From: Puniceibacterium confluentis
GTDB taxonomy: Bacteria; Pseudomonadota; Alphaproteobacteria; Rhodobacterales; Rhodobacteraceae
Length of the DNA stretch: 64,000 nt
Direction: 5' to 3'
Assembly (NCBI RefSeq): GCF_007923445.1
Contig: NZ_VOJI01000006.1
Coordinates: 124,001-188,000 of the forward strand
Of the stretch, positions 7,079 to 16,442 are shown piece by piece. The notes beneath the pieces were generated by a model. That model saw only the letters and a program-made list of their open reading frames with translations. It was not told where the DNA came from and did not search any database. The position numbers and the translations under genes are program-made. Position 1 is the stretch's first letter; every line of letters starts with the position of its first letter.

Positions 7079-9897
7079 CTGACACTCCGCAAAACACCGG
7101 GGCTGCCACGCCCGGACAGGTTCCGATCAAGTCGGGTCGCAAGTCTTTCTGGGACACGTCCTCGATCATCTGGCTCATTCCGCTCATTGCGCTGGCCGTG
7201 GCGCTGGCCGCCGCCTGGCGCAACTACAACGATCAGGGTCCGCTGATCGAAGTGTCCTTCGAGAATGCCGCCGGCATCAAGGCCGACGAAACCAAACTGC
7301 GGTACCGTGACATTACGGTGGGCACGGTCGAAGAGATCAGCTTCAGCCCGGACCTGAGCGAGGTCATCGCCTCGATCCGCGTCGAAAAGAACCTGGCACC
7401 CTACATCAACGACGACGCCCAGTTCTGGATCGTGCGTCCCGAAGTCAGTGCGCGCGGGGTCTCCGGGCTCGATACCGTGCTGTCGGGGGTCTACATCCAG
7501 GGCAACTGGGATAACGAGCCGGGGCCCCTGCGGGAAACCTTCGAAGGCCTTGACGACGCACCGCTGCTGAAGCTGGGCCTCACAGGCATCACCTTCACGC
7601 TGCGGTCGCAGGAAAGCCTGCCGGGGGCCGGTACCCCGTTCCTGTACAAGGGTGTCGAGGTCGGCGTCGTCGGTGACTCGGTTGTCAACGAGGACGGCAC
7701 CGGCGTCACTGCCGAGGCGGTGATCTACGAGCCCTACACAGCCTTTGTCACCACCTCGACCCGATTCTGGGACATCTCGGGGTTCAGCTTTTCGCTGGGT
7801 GCAGCCGGGGCACGGCTGAACTTCACCTCGCTGGCCTCGCTGATTTCCGGCGGCATCACCTTCGAGAACATCGGTTCCGGCGGCACGCCGCTGACCGAAG
7901 GCGCGGTCTATGATCTGTTCCCGGACGAAAACACCGCCCGGGATGATTTTCTGGTGGCCAGCGACGGTCAGGCCGTGGACGTCTCGATGGTGTTCGAGCA
8001 GAACATGGCGGGGCTTGGCGCCGGAGCCGCCGTCGAGCTGGGCGGCCTGCGGGTTGGTGAGGTCACCGGCATCAACGGCATTGTCGACAGCGACCGCTTT
8101 GGCGACAGCGACGTGCGCCTGATCGCCACCGCCCGTATCAATCCGGGCCGGATCGGTCTGGGTGACGAGGCGGGCGAGGAAGAACTGTTGAATTACCTCG
8201 AGGACCGGATCGCAGAGGGCATGCGCGCCCGGCTGACCAATGCCTCGATCTTTACCGGCGGCCTCAAGGTCGAGCTGGTGCAACTGCCGGGTGTGGCGGT
8301 TGCCGCGCTGGACCGTGCAGCCGAACCGCTGCCGCGCATTCCGACCGCCGACGCCAGCGTCACCGACGTCAGTGCAACGGCTCAGGGCGTGTTGCAACGG
8401 GTGAACGACCTGCCGATCGAAGAGGTGATGCAGTCGATCACCGATTTCCTCGACAATGCCTCTGCCCTGATCGGCAGCGAAGAACTGCAGAAGGCCCCGG
8501 CCGAGCTGACCGGCATTCTCGCCGCGGTGCGCGGTGTTGCCGAAAGCGAGGGCGTGCAGGCGATGCCTGACCAGATCAGTGCCCTGCTGACAGACCTTCA
8601 GGGCACGAGTGCCACACTGAGCCGTGTCATCACCGTGCTGGAGGATCAGGATGCCGCGGGCAAACTGACCACCGCCATCGATAACGTCGGCATTGCAACC
8701 GAAACCCTGCCGGACCTGGTCGCAGACATCCGCGCGGTACTGGCCAATGCCCAGGAAGTGCCGCTGGCCGAACTGTCGCAGAACGTGACCGACCTTCTGG
8801 CCTCGGCCGAAGCGCTGCTGACGCAGGCCGATGCCCTGGTTGGCGGTGCGGATGTGCAGGCGCTGCCGGCTGAGCTGCGCGGCATCCTTGCCTCGGTGCG
8901 CGAGGTGACCACCAGCGCCGCGGTACAGGCCCTGCCAACCCGCGTGACCGAACTGCTGGCCGGCCTCCAGGGCACCAGCACCCGGCTGGACGGCATGATC
9001 GCCACGCTGCAGGAGCAGGACACCGTCGGAAAACTGAACGGCGCCATCGACAATGTCGGCACCGCCACCGACAGCCTGCCGGATCTCATGACCGACATCC
9101 GCGCGTTGCTGGCCAAGGCCGAGGCCCTGCCGCTCGAGCAGTTGTCGCAGGATGTGTCGGACTTGCTGAGCACCGCCGAGGCGTTGATCGCCAACGAGGA
9201 TGTGCAGGCGGTTCCGGTGGAACTGCGCCGCATCCTTGCCTCGCTCAGCGACGTGACCACCAGCGCCGATGTGCAGGCCCTGCCGACGCGGGTGACCGAG
9301 TTGCTGACCGGCTTGCAGGACAGTTCCGCCACGCTCAGCCGTCTGCTGCGCGATGTGGAAACCCAGGACACCGTGGGCAAGCTGACCGCCGCCGTGAACG
9401 ATGTCGCCACCGCCGCAGAAGGACTGCCGGCGCTGATGCAAGAGGCGCGCGGCATCGTGCAGAACGCCAACGAGATCCCGCTCGACAGGCTTTCGGATCA
9501 GGCGACGCAGTTGCTGGCCTCGGCCAATGCGCTGGTGGATCAGGAATCCACGCGGGCGCTCCCCGGTGAGCTGAACGAGGCGCTGCAATCGGTGCAGGAC
9601 GTGCTGACGGCGATGCAGGACGGCGGCCTGGTCAACAACGCCAATGCCACGCTGGCCTCTGCCCGCGATGCGGCCGATGCGATCGCACAGGCCTCGGCCA
9701 CGCTGCCGCGTCTGGCAGCGGACCTGCGCGCGGTGGCAAATCAGGCCGGCACGACCCTGTCCGCCTATGCCGACGATTCAAGCTTCACCCGCGAGACACG
9801 GGGCGCGATCCGGCAGATCCAGTCTGCCGCCGAGGCAATCGAACGCCTTGCGCGCACCATCGAACGCAATCCGAATTCGCTGATCCTGGGACGGTAA
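7075..9897 (+). CDS. pqiB: PqiB-like MCE (MlaD) family protein with long repeat tail
   Basis: A 940-residue protein starting with GTG. One transmembrane helix (about residues 28-47, IIWLIPLIALAVALAAAW) anchors it in the inner membrane; three MCE/MlaD domains follow at roughly 50-150, 165-270 and 290-400 (segments such as AGIKADETKLRYRDITVG). From about residue 440 to the end it is alpha-helical, Ala/Leu-rich sequence containing about three copies of a 117-residue repeat (VQALPAEL, VQAVPVEL and RALPGEL mark unit starts). E. coli PqiB is about 546 residues, so this tail adds several hundred. It probably forms the tunnel that carries lipids between membranes. Confidence 0.9.
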   Translation: MTDTPQNTGAATPGQVPIKSGRKSFWDTSSIIWLIPLIALAVALAAAWRNYNDQGPLIEVSFENAAGIKADETKLRYRDITVGTVEEISFSPDLSEVIASIRVEKNLAPYINDDAQFWIVRPEVSARGVSGLDTVLSGVYIQGNWDNEPGPLRETFEGLDDAPLLKLGLTGITFTLRSQESLPGAGTPFLYKGVEVGVVGDSVVNEDGTGVTAEAVIYEPYTAFVTTSTRFWDISGFSFSLGAAGARLNFTSLASLISGGITFENIGSGGTPLTEGAVYDLFPDENTARDDFLVASDGQAVDVSMVFEQNMAGLGAGAAVELGGLRVGEVTGINGIVDSDRFGDSDVRLIATARINPGRIGLGDEAGEEELLNYLEDRIAEGMRARLTNASIFTGGLKVELVQLPGVAVAALDRAAEPLPRIPTADASVTDVSATAQGVLQRVNDLPIEEVMQSITDFLDNASALIGSEELQKAPAELTGILAAVRGVAESEGVQAMPDQISALLTDLQGTSATLSRVITVLEDQDAAGKLTTAIDNVGIATETLPDLVADIRAVLANAQEVPLAELSQNVTDLLASAEALLTQADALVGGADVQALPAELRGILASVREVTTSAAVQALPTRVTELLAGLQGTSTRLDGMIATLQEQDTVGKLNGAIDNVGTATDSLPDLMTDIRALLAKAEALPLEQLSQDVSDLLSTAEALIANEDVQAVPVELRRILASLSDVTTSADVQALPTRVTELLTGLQDSSATLSRLLRDVETQDTVGKLTAAVNDVATAAEGLPALMQEARGIVQNANEIPLDRLSDQATQLLASANALVDQESTRALPGELNEALQSVQDVLTAMQDGGLVNNANATLASARDAADAIAQASATLPRLAADLRAVANQAGTTLSAYADDSSFTRETRGAIRQIQSAAEAIERLARTIERNPNSLILGR

Positions 9898-9901
9898 TGT
9901 A

Positions 9902-10471
9902 ATGAAGACTCATCTCTTTCCAAAAGGCCTTCTTGTGGCCGCAACCCTGTCCGTGGCTGCCTGTTCGGGGGGCGACATCCGCTATGCCACACCGGCGATC
10001 GAACCCACGGTCAAGGTGTCGTCGCGCTATCGCAGCCTCGAGGTGGTCGAGGTGACGCTGCCGACCTATGCCGCCACCGAAGAGATATTTCTTCAGCAGC
10101 CCGATGGCGCGATCGAGGCGCTGGGGCCACTTTGGGCAGACCTGCCGGCGCGCGCGATGACCCTGCAACTGGCGCGCGACCTGGGCGCCATCACCGGGGC
10201 CACCGTTGCGCCGGAACCCTGGCCGTTCCGCGGCTTTTCCGACGCGCGCGTCGATGTGCGCTTCGAGGAAATGGTCGCCACCACTTCGGGGCAGTTCCGC
10301 ATCGCCGGGCAGTACTTTGTCGCCCCCGAACAGGAGGGAGGCGAGCGCTCGGGCAGCTTTGCCATCGCGGTGCCGTTGCCCGAGGATGCCAGCGCGTCGC
10401 AGATTGCTGCCGCCCGCGGCGCCGCGACCCTGACTCTGGCCGAACAAATCGCCCGCTCCGGCCTGCGCTGA
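9902..10471 (+). CDS. pqiC: PqiC-like outer-membrane lipoprotein
   Basis: A 189-residue protein with a lipoprotein signal: lysine/histidine start, hydrophobic core and lipobox VAAC at residues 18-21. The rest matches the ABC-type transport auxiliary lipoprotein (PqiC, DUF330-like) family, including a VEVTLPTYA strand and a C-terminal helix AATLTLAEQIARS. It lies four bases after the MCE gene. In E. coli PqiC forms an outer-membrane ring that receives the tip of PqiB, so here it is the likely outer-membrane partner of the long MCE tunnel. No U-rich terminator was recognised after it. Confidence 0.85.
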   Translation: MKTHLFPKGLLVAATLSVAACSGGDIRYATPAIEPTVKVSSRYRSLEVVEVTLPTYAATEEIFLQQPDGAIEALGPLWADLPARAMTLQLARDLGAITGATVAPEPWPFRGFSDARVDVRFEEMVATTSGQFRIAGQYFVAPEQEGGERSGSFAIAVPLPEDASASQIAAARGAATLTLAEQIARSGLR

Positions 10472-10604
10472 ACCGGATCACGCGGCCTGCGATCTGCCCG
10501 CCACGGCCCGGCGCCGTGGCGGATTGCGGCGTTCAGGGGCCAAAATCCCGTTGATCCTGTCGGTCCGCGCACTATGCTGCGCTTGCAAATCATCGGGACA
10601 TATC

Positions 10605-11894
10605 ATGGATTTCATCGCACAAGCGACGGCCCTTGTGGGCGGCACAATGGTTCTTCTCCGGCGGATGAGCGCGCCTGCCGTGCAGGCGGTGGGGCTGTCG
10701 CCAACCATCCCCGAAGCCAGGAAGCAGGGCATCATGACCCTGAAGATGCCCACGGCAAAGGGTTGGGAGCCGGGTCACGCGCCAACCGCGGCACAGGGCC
10801 TGAAAGTCAACGCCTTTGCCTCGGGGCTGAAGCATCCGCGCTGGATCGAAGTGCTGCCCAACGGTGACGTGCTGGTCGCCGAGGCGTTGCAGCAGGAACG
10901 TCCGCCCACCAGCCTGATGGACCGGGTGATGCTGGCGACGATGAAACGCGCCAAGGCCGTGGGCAACAGCGCCAACCGCATCAGCCTGTGGCGCGATCCC
11001 AATGGTGATGGCGTCGCCGAAGTGCGCGAGGTGTTTCTTGAAGGCCAGAACCAACCTTTTGGCATGGCGCTTGTCGGCGACACTTTCTACGTCGGCAACA
11101 CCGACGGCATCGTCGCCTTTCCCTATACCGAAGGCGCCTCGGCGCTGACGGGTCCGGGCCGCAAACTGGTGGATTTCAAACCGGGCGGGCACTGGACCCG
11201 CAGCCTGATTGCCTCGCCCGACGGCACCAGGATCTACGCCGGTGTCGGGTCGCTGTCCAACATCGGTGACGATGGCATGGAGGCCGAAGAGGGCCGGGCG
11301 GCGATCTGGGAACTGGATCTGGCCACGGAACAGGCCCGGATCTTTGCCTCGGGTCTGCGCAACGCGGTCGGCACCGCCTGGGAGCCGGTGACGGGCAAGC
11401 TGTGGACCGTTGTGAACGAACGTGACGGGCTGGGCGACGAGACGCCGCCGGATTACCTGACCAGCGTCACCGACGGCGGTTTCTACGGCTGGCCCTACTG
11501 CTATTGGGGCCAGACGGTGGATGACCGGGTGCCGCAGGATGCAGAGCTTGTCGCCCGGGCGATCACACCGGATTACGCGCTTGGCGGCCATACCGCTTCG
11601 CTGGGGCTGTGCTGGATGCCCGAAGGCACGCTGCCGGGGTTTGGCGATGGCATGGTGATCGGCCAGCACGGATCCTGGAACCGCTCGACGCTCAGCGGTT
11701 ACAAGCTGATCTTCGTGCCGTTCAGCGATGGCAAGCCGTCCGGGCCGCCGCGCGACATCCTGTGGGGCTTCCTCTCCGAGGATGAAAAGGTGTCTTATGG
11801 CCGCCCCGTCGGCGTGGCGATCGGTCCGGATGGCAAGTCCCTGCTCATGGCCGATGACGTCGGTGACGTGATCTGGCGCGTCACCGGCGCCTGA
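10605..11894 (+). CDS. PQQ-dependent sugar dehydrogenase family (GSDH/sorbosone type) protein
   Basis: A 429-residue beta-propeller protein of the glucose/sorbosone dehydrogenase family. Recognisable elements are the LKHPRWIEVLPNGDVLVAE opening strand, the SGLRNAVGTAWEP segment, the WTVVNERDGLGDE metal-binding region and GQHGSWNRS. Members oxidise aldose or sorbosone with PQQ in the periplasm. The ATG at 10605 is taken as start; the N-terminus has a short hydrophobic stretch but no clear cleavable signal, and an in-frame start upstream is possible. Whether it binds PQQ cannot be read from the sequence. It is transcribed toward the gamma-glutamyltransferase gene. Confidence 0.85.
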   Translation: MDFIAQATALVGGTMVLLRRMSAPAVQAVGLSPTIPEARKQGIMTLKMPTAKGWEPGHAPTAAQGLKVNAFASGLKHPRWIEVLPNGDVLVAEALQQERPPTSLMDRVMLATMKRAKAVGNSANRISLWRDPNGDGVAEVREVFLEGQNQPFGMALVGDTFYVGNTDGIVAFPYTEGASALTGPGRKLVDFKPGGHWTRSLIASPDGTRIYAGVGSLSNIGDDGMEAEEGRAAIWELDLATEQARIFASGLRNAVGTAWEPVTGKLWTVVNERDGLGDETPPDYLTSVTDGGFYGWPYCYWGQTVDDRVPQDAELVARAITPDYALGGHTASLGLCWMPEGTLPGFGDGMVIGQHGSWNRSTLSGYKLIFVPFSDGKPSGPPRDILWGFLSEDEKVSYGRPVGVAIGPDGKSLLMADDVGDVIWRVTGA

Positions 11895-11898
11895 TCAG

Positions 11899-11925
11899 GC
11901 GCCACCGCGTGCCCGGCGCGTGGTG
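11899..11925. terminator. Imperfect hairpin between convergent genes
   Basis: The 45-base gap between the sugar dehydrogenase and the convergent gamma-glutamyltransferase holds an imperfect inverted repeat with GCCACC and GGTGGC ends and a GC-rich middle. It could stop transcription from both sides, but there is no clear U-run. Confidence 0.35.
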
Positions 11926-11939
11926 GCATCCCCGGGTTT

Positions 11940-13535
11940 TCAGAACCCCACGGCCTGTCCATCCTTGCGCGGATCGGATCCCGCGACATAGCCGCCGGAG
12001 GCCAGCCGGTGCACCAATTGCGCGCCGCCAAAGCCAAAAGCACTGTCCGGTGCCTCGACCACAATATCATGGCCCAGCGCCGACAGGTATTCGCGGGTCT
12101 CAAGCGGCAGGGCGGTTTCGCAGGCCACCTCGACCCCGGAGGTAAAGCGCCAGCGCGGCGCATCCACCGCCGTCTGCACATCCTGGCCCCAAAGCTGCGT
12201 GCGCATCGTCATCATCACATGGCCCTGTGCCTGCATCGGCCCGCCCATGACACCAAAGCTCATCAGCGGCGCGCCGTTCTGCATCAGGAATCCGGGGATG
12301 ATGGTGTGGAACGGTCGCTTACCCGGTGCCACAAGGTTGGGGTGGCCGGGGCGCAGCGAGAATCCTGCGCCACGGTTCTGCAGGCTGATGCCCGTGTCGG
12401 GCACCACCACGCCCGAGCCGAAGCCGGCATAGTTCGACTGGATGAAGGACACCATCATGCCACTCGCATCCGCCGTGCTCAGATAGACGGTGCCGCCGTT
12501 CCTTGGCGCGCCGGAGCCGAAATCCTGGGCCCTGTCCGAACGGATCAGCCCGGCGCGTGATGCGAGATATCCGCCGTCGAGCAGAGCCTGCGGCGTCACA
12601 TCCTGCATGTGGCTGGCGTCGGCGACATAGGCGTGAAGATCCGCAAAGGCCAGCTTGATCGCTTCGATCTGCAGGTGGATGGCCTGTGGTGCGTCAGGGC
12701 CGAAGTCACGCACCGGTGTGTGATCCAGAATGCCCAGTGCCATCAGCGCGGCGATGCCCTGACCGTTGGGCGGAATTTCGTGCAGGTCGACCCCGTCAAA
12801 CCCCATGCTGACGGTGCCGCACCATTCCGGGACAAAACCCGCCAGATCCGACCCGGTCAATGCGGCTCCGTGTTCGCGGGCATAGGCGGCGATCCTTTCC
12901 GCAAGCGCCCCTTCGTAGAAGTCCCGGCCCCTGGTCTCTGCGATCCGGATCAGGCTGGCGGCGAGGGCGCGATTCACAAACCGCTCGCCGGCGCGCGGTG
13001 CGCGGCCCTGCGGCAGAAACGCATCGGCAAACCCGGGCTGGGCGCCCAGGGTGTCGCCGCCGATCTCCCATAATTTGCCAATGACCGGCGAGACCGCGAA
13101 ACCGTTTTCGGCATAGCCCACCGCCGGTGCCAGCAGCGTGGCAAAGTCCAGTGTACCGAACCGGTCCGACAGCGCCGCCCAGGCGGCGATGGCCCCGGGC
13201 ACGGTGACGCTGTTCCAGCCGCGGAACGGCATCTTGTCCTGCCCGGCAAAACGTTCGGGGGACCAGCCCATCGGCGCAGGCCCCGAGGCATTCAGACCGT
13301 GCAGCTCCGCGCCATCCCACAGGATACAAAAGGCGTCTGATCCCAAGCCGTTGCCGGTGGGTTCCACCACAGTCAGCGCGGCGGCCGTGGCAATCGCGGC
13401 ATCCACGGCATTGCCGCCCTGTGCCAGCATCGACAGGCCCGCCTGCGCGGCAAGGGGATGTGAGGTCGACACCATGTTGTCGGCGAGGACAGGAGAGCGG
13501 CGCGAGGCGTAGAGGGGATCATGACGCAGGTGCAT
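11940..13535 (-). CDS. ggt: Gamma-glutamyltransferase family protein
   Basis: A 531-residue Ntn-hydrolase of the gamma-glutamyltransferase/transpeptidase family. The precursor normally cleaves itself before a catalytic threonine; the segment NGGTVYLSTAD, about two thirds along, fits that site. The N-terminal half carries the family's AAQAGLSMLAQGGNAVDAAIA and GNGLGSDAF segments; the C-terminal half has SLQNRGAGFSL and GGPMQAQGHVMM. These enzymes split glutathione or other gamma-glutamyl compounds, usually in the periplasm, but no signal peptide is seen from the chosen start MHLRHD at 13535. An upstream in-frame start would add 16 residues that do not look like a signal. Confidence 0.9.
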   Translation of the reverse strand: MHLRHDPLYASRRSPVLADNMVSTSHPLAAQAGLSMLAQGGNAVDAAIATAAALTVVEPTGNGLGSDAFCILWDGAELHGLNASGPAPMGWSPERFAGQDKMPFRGWNSVTVPGAIAAWAALSDRFGTLDFATLLAPAVGYAENGFAVSPVIGKLWEIGGDTLGAQPGFADAFLPQGRAPRAGERFVNRALAASLIRIAETRGRDFYEGALAERIAAYAREHGAALTGSDLAGFVPEWCGTVSMGFDGVDLHEIPPNGQGIAALMALGILDHTPVRDFGPDAPQAIHLQIEAIKLAFADLHAYVADASHMQDVTPQALLDGGYLASRAGLIRSDRAQDFGSGAPRNGGTVYLSTADASGMMVSFIQSNYAGFGSGVVVPDTGISLQNRGAGFSLRPGHPNLVAPGKRPFHTIIPGFLMQNGAPLMSFGVMGGPMQAQGHVMMTMRTQLWGQDVQTAVDAPRWRFTSGVEVACETALPLETREYLSALGHDIVVEAPDSAFGFGGAQLVHRLASGGYVAGSDPRKDGQAVGF

Positions 13536-13872
13536 GGAGGGCCTTTCTCGGGTGGTCGTGGGCCGCGGCGTTGCAACAGGCAACAGGCAACAGCAGCCGG
13601 AGCCTAGACCGCCAGTGCGCCAAAGCCCAGACCGTTTGCATGCAAACCCGGCCGACCGGCCCGCCGCGCGCCTCCGAAGGCAGCCGGGCCATCGGATTTT
13701 CGCCGGAGTTCGGTAACGACCATCGCTTTCTCAGGCGTGCCGCAGCTGAAATTCGAGCGTTTTTTTATTCAATGATCAAAAAATGAACCAACATTCTTGA
13801 CCGCGCTTCAATCCCGCCCCTACGGTCACGGATATAAGAAACGTCCCATTCCGACAGCCAGAGGATTTTCCC
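13536..13872. other. Divergent intergenic region, ggt / BMP operon
   Basis: 337 bases without a gene. It separates two divergent transcripts and must hold both promoters. The part nearest the BMP gene is AT-rich (a run of seven T near 13760 and an A-rich stretch). No RNA gene or repeat was recognised. Confidence 0.6.
13797..13826 (+). promoter_or_regulatory. Candidate sigma-70 type promoter for the BMP operon
   Basis: TTGACC at 13797-13802 and TACGGT at 13821-13826 are separated by 18 bases and lie 47 bases before the ATG of the BMP-family gene, just downstream of an AT-rich stretch. The -35 element is close to consensus, the -10 is weak. Confidence 0.4.
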
Positions 13873-14901
13873 ATGTCCAACCGTGTTTTGTTGCCGCACG
13901 CCGGCCCGATCAGCCGCCGTGGTCTTATCAAGGGAGGTCTTGCGACCGCCGCCGCCACGACCCTGCCGTTGCGCGCCTTTGCGCAGGAACCGGTGTCGGT
14001 CGCGGGAATCTACACCGTGCCGGTCGAGCAGCAGTGGGTCAGCCGCATCCACGCCGCAGCGGAAGCTGCCAGGTCGGCAGGCCAGATCAGCTATACCTTC
14101 TCGGAAAACACCGCGAACACCGACTACCCGCGCGTGATGCGGGAATATGCCGAAAGCGGCGTCAAGCTGATCGTGGGCGAGATCTTCGGCGTCGAGCAGG
14201 AGGCGCGCGAAGTGGTGCTGGATTATCCCGACACCGCTTTCCTGCTGGGCTCGTCGCTGCCGGCCGACCCGGCCTATCCCAACCTCGCGGTCTTTGACAA
14301 TTACATTCAGGATGCCTCGTATCTGTCTGGAATCGTTGCAGGTGCAATGACCGAAACAGGCAAGATCGGCATGGTCGGCGGTTTCCCGATCCCCGAGGTC
14401 AACCGCCTGATGCACGCCTTCATGGCCGGGGTGCGCGAAACCCGCCCCGACGCGACCTTCCAGGTCAGCTTCATCGGATCCTGGTTCGATCCGCCCAAGG
14501 CCAAGGAAACGGCGTTTGCGATGATCGAGAGCGGGGCGGATCTGCTTTATGCCGAACGCTTCGGGGTGTCGGATGCCGCGCAGGAAAAGGCCATTCTCGC
14601 CATCGGCAATGTCATCGACACGCAGGCGGAATACCCGGAAACGGTGGTCGCCTCGGCGCTCTGGCATTTCGAGCCGACACTGCAGGCGGCGCTGGCCAGC
14701 ATCGCCGCAGGCAGCTTCGAGGCGGCGGACTATGGCGTGTATTCGTTCATGAAAGAGGGCGGATGCTCGCTGGCTCCGCTGGGCACCTTCGAGGGCAAGG
14801 TGCCGCAGGGCGCGCTGGATCTGGTGGCCGAAAAAGAGGCGGCGATCAAATCCGGCGACCTGGTGGTCGAGATCGACGATTCCGAGCCGACCTCGATCTG
14901 A
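13873..14901 (+). CDS. BMP family ABC transporter substrate-binding protein
   Basis: A 342-residue binding protein of the basic membrane protein (BMP, PnrA/Med-like) family. The N-terminus SRRGLIKGGLATAAATTLP followed by AFAQ is a twin-arginine (Tat) signal. The body shows the family fold with segments such as YTFSENTAN and AGAMTETGKIGMVGGFPI. BMP proteins bind purine nucleosides or related bases. It is first in a five-gene unit with one ATPase, two permeases and a CodA-like deaminase; its TGA overlaps the ATPase ATG by one base. Confidence 0.9.
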   Translation: MSNRVLLPHAGPISRRGLIKGGLATAAATTLPLRAFAQEPVSVAGIYTVPVEQQWVSRIHAAAEAARSAGQISYTFSENTANTDYPRVMREYAESGVKLIVGEIFGVEQEAREVVLDYPDTAFLLGSSLPADPAYPNLAVFDNYIQDASYLSGIVAGAMTETGKIGMVGGFPIPEVNRLMHAFMAGVRETRPDATFQVSFIGSWFDPPKAKETAFAMIESGADLLYAERFGVSDAAQEKAILAIGNVIDTQAEYPETVVASALWHFEPTLQAALASIAAGSFEAADYGVYSFMKEGGCSLAPLGTFEGKVPQGALDLVAEKEAAIKSGDLVVEIDDSEPTSI

Positions 14902-16442
14902 TGGCTCTCGCAGCGGTGGCGCAGGGCGATCCGGTCCTGCGTCTGAGCGGAATCACCAAGCGCTTTGGCGCGCTTGTCGCCAATGACAGCATCAGCTTTG
15001 ACCTTGCCCGCGGCGAGGTCATGGCGTTGCTGGGCGAAAACGGTGCCGGCAAGACAACTCTGATGAACATCCTGTTCGGCCACTACAGCGCCGATTCCGG
15101 GGAGGTCGAGGTGTTCGGTCATCCCCTGCCACCTGGTCAGCCGGGGGCCGCGCTCAGGGCCGGTGTCGGCATGGTGCATCAGCACTTCACGCTTGCCGAC
15201 AACATGAGCGTGCTGGACAACATCCTGCTGGGGACCGAGCCCTTCTGGAAACTTGGTATCGGGCGGGCGGCGGCGCGCGCCCGGGTGGCGGCATTGGCGC
15301 AGGACTTTGGCCTGTGGGTGGATCCGGACGCGGTGGTGGCCGGCCTGTCGGTGGGCGAACGGCAACGGGTCGAAATCCTCAAGGCGCTGTACCGCGACGC
15401 CAAGATCCTGATCCTGGACGAGCCGACCGCCGTGCTCACGCCGCAGGAAACCGACGCGCTGTTCGTCACCCTGCGCCGCGCCGTCGCCCTGGGGCTGTCG
15501 GTGATCTTCATCAGCCACAAGCTGCACGAAGTCATGGCGATTTCCGCGCGCGTTCTGGTGCTGCGTCACGGCAGACTGGTGGGCACGGTGGCGACGGCAG
15601 AGACCGACCGGCACCGGCTGGCCGAAATGATGGTCGGGGCGGAAATCACCCCGCCCGCGCCCTCCAGGGCCACCCCTGGTGCGCCGCTGCTGGTGCTGGA
15701 CCGCGTTTCCACCGCGCCGCAGGGGCAGCGCCCGGGCCTGCGCGAGGTGTCGTTGTCCCTGCGGGCCGGGCAGATCACCGGCCTTGCCGGGGTTTCCGGC
15801 AACGGTCAGGGCGCGCTGGCCGATCTGCTGTCCGGGCTGGTCTCGCCCCGGCAGGGCCGGTTCGAGATTGCCGGGCAGGAGGTGGCACAATGGTCCCCCC
15901 GCGCCGCCATCGCGGCACAGATCGGGCGCATCCCCGAGGACCGGCACCGCACCGGAACGATTGCCGATTTCACCCTGACGGAAAACGCGATTCTGGAAAC
16001 CTACGGCAACCGGCCGCACAGCCGCGACGGCTGGATGAACTGGCGCGCGGCGCAACGCTGGACCGAGAACCTCATCGCGCTTTACGACGTCCGTTGCCCG
16101 GGGCCGGGCACCCGCATCCGGTTGCTGTCGGGGGGCAATATGCAAAAGCTCATACTGGGCCGGGTGCTGGAAGAAGCGCCGAAAGTCATCCTTGCCAACC
16201 AGCCGGTGCGCGGGCTGGACATCGGCGCGGTCACCTATGTGCAGAACCAGCTGCTGGCGGCGCGCGACGCGGGTGCCGCCGTGCTGCTGATTTCCGAGGA
16301 TCTGGACGAGATCCTGACCCTGTCGGACGTGATCCACGTGATTTCCGAAGGACGGCTTTCGCCTGGCTTCCCGCGTGGCACCATGAAGCCTGCGGATCTG
16401 GGTCAGTGGATGGCCGGGCAGGGGTTCGATCATGCGGCTTGA
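14901..16442 (+). CDS. ABC transporter ATP-binding protein, double ATPase (NupO/YufO type)
   Basis: A 513-residue protein with two fused ATPase domains, as in sugar and nucleoside importers of the BMP/RbsA class. The first domain has Walker A GENGAGKTT (near residue 45) and LSVGERQRVEILKAL; the second is degenerate at Walker A (GVSGNGQG) and has the signature LLSGGNMQKLILGR. Such asymmetry is normal for the family. Its end overlaps the first permease by 11 bases. Confidence 0.92.
   Translation: MALAAVAQGDPVLRLSGITKRFGALVANDSISFDLARGEVMALLGENGAGKTTLMNILFGHYSADSGEVEVFGHPLPPGQPGAALRAGVGMVHQHFTLADNMSVLDNILLGTEPFWKLGIGRAAARARVAALAQDFGLWVDPDAVVAGLSVGERQRVEILKALYRDAKILILDEPTAVLTPQETDALFVTLRRAVALGLSVIFISHKLHEVMAISARVLVLRHGRLVGTVATAETDRHRLAEMMVGAEITPPAPSRATPGAPLLVLDRVSTAPQGQRPGLREVSLSLRAGQITGLAGVSGNGQGALADLLSGLVSPRQGRFEIAGQEVAQWSPRAAIAAQIGRIPEDRHRTGTIADFTLTENAILETYGNRPHSRDGWMNWRAAQRWTENLIALYDVRCPGPGTRIRLLSGGNMQKLILGRVLEEAPKVILANQPVRGLDIGAVTYVQNQLLAARDAGAAVLLISEDLDEILTLSDVIHVISEGRLSPGFPRGTMKPADLGQWMAGQGFDHAA

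Noticed and set aside
6850-9588. A 912-codon open frame antisense to the MCE gene
   Set aside because: It mirrors the repeat-rich, GC-rich pqiB gene, has no recognisable domain and is dominated by His/Gln/Arg residues typical of antisense shadows.
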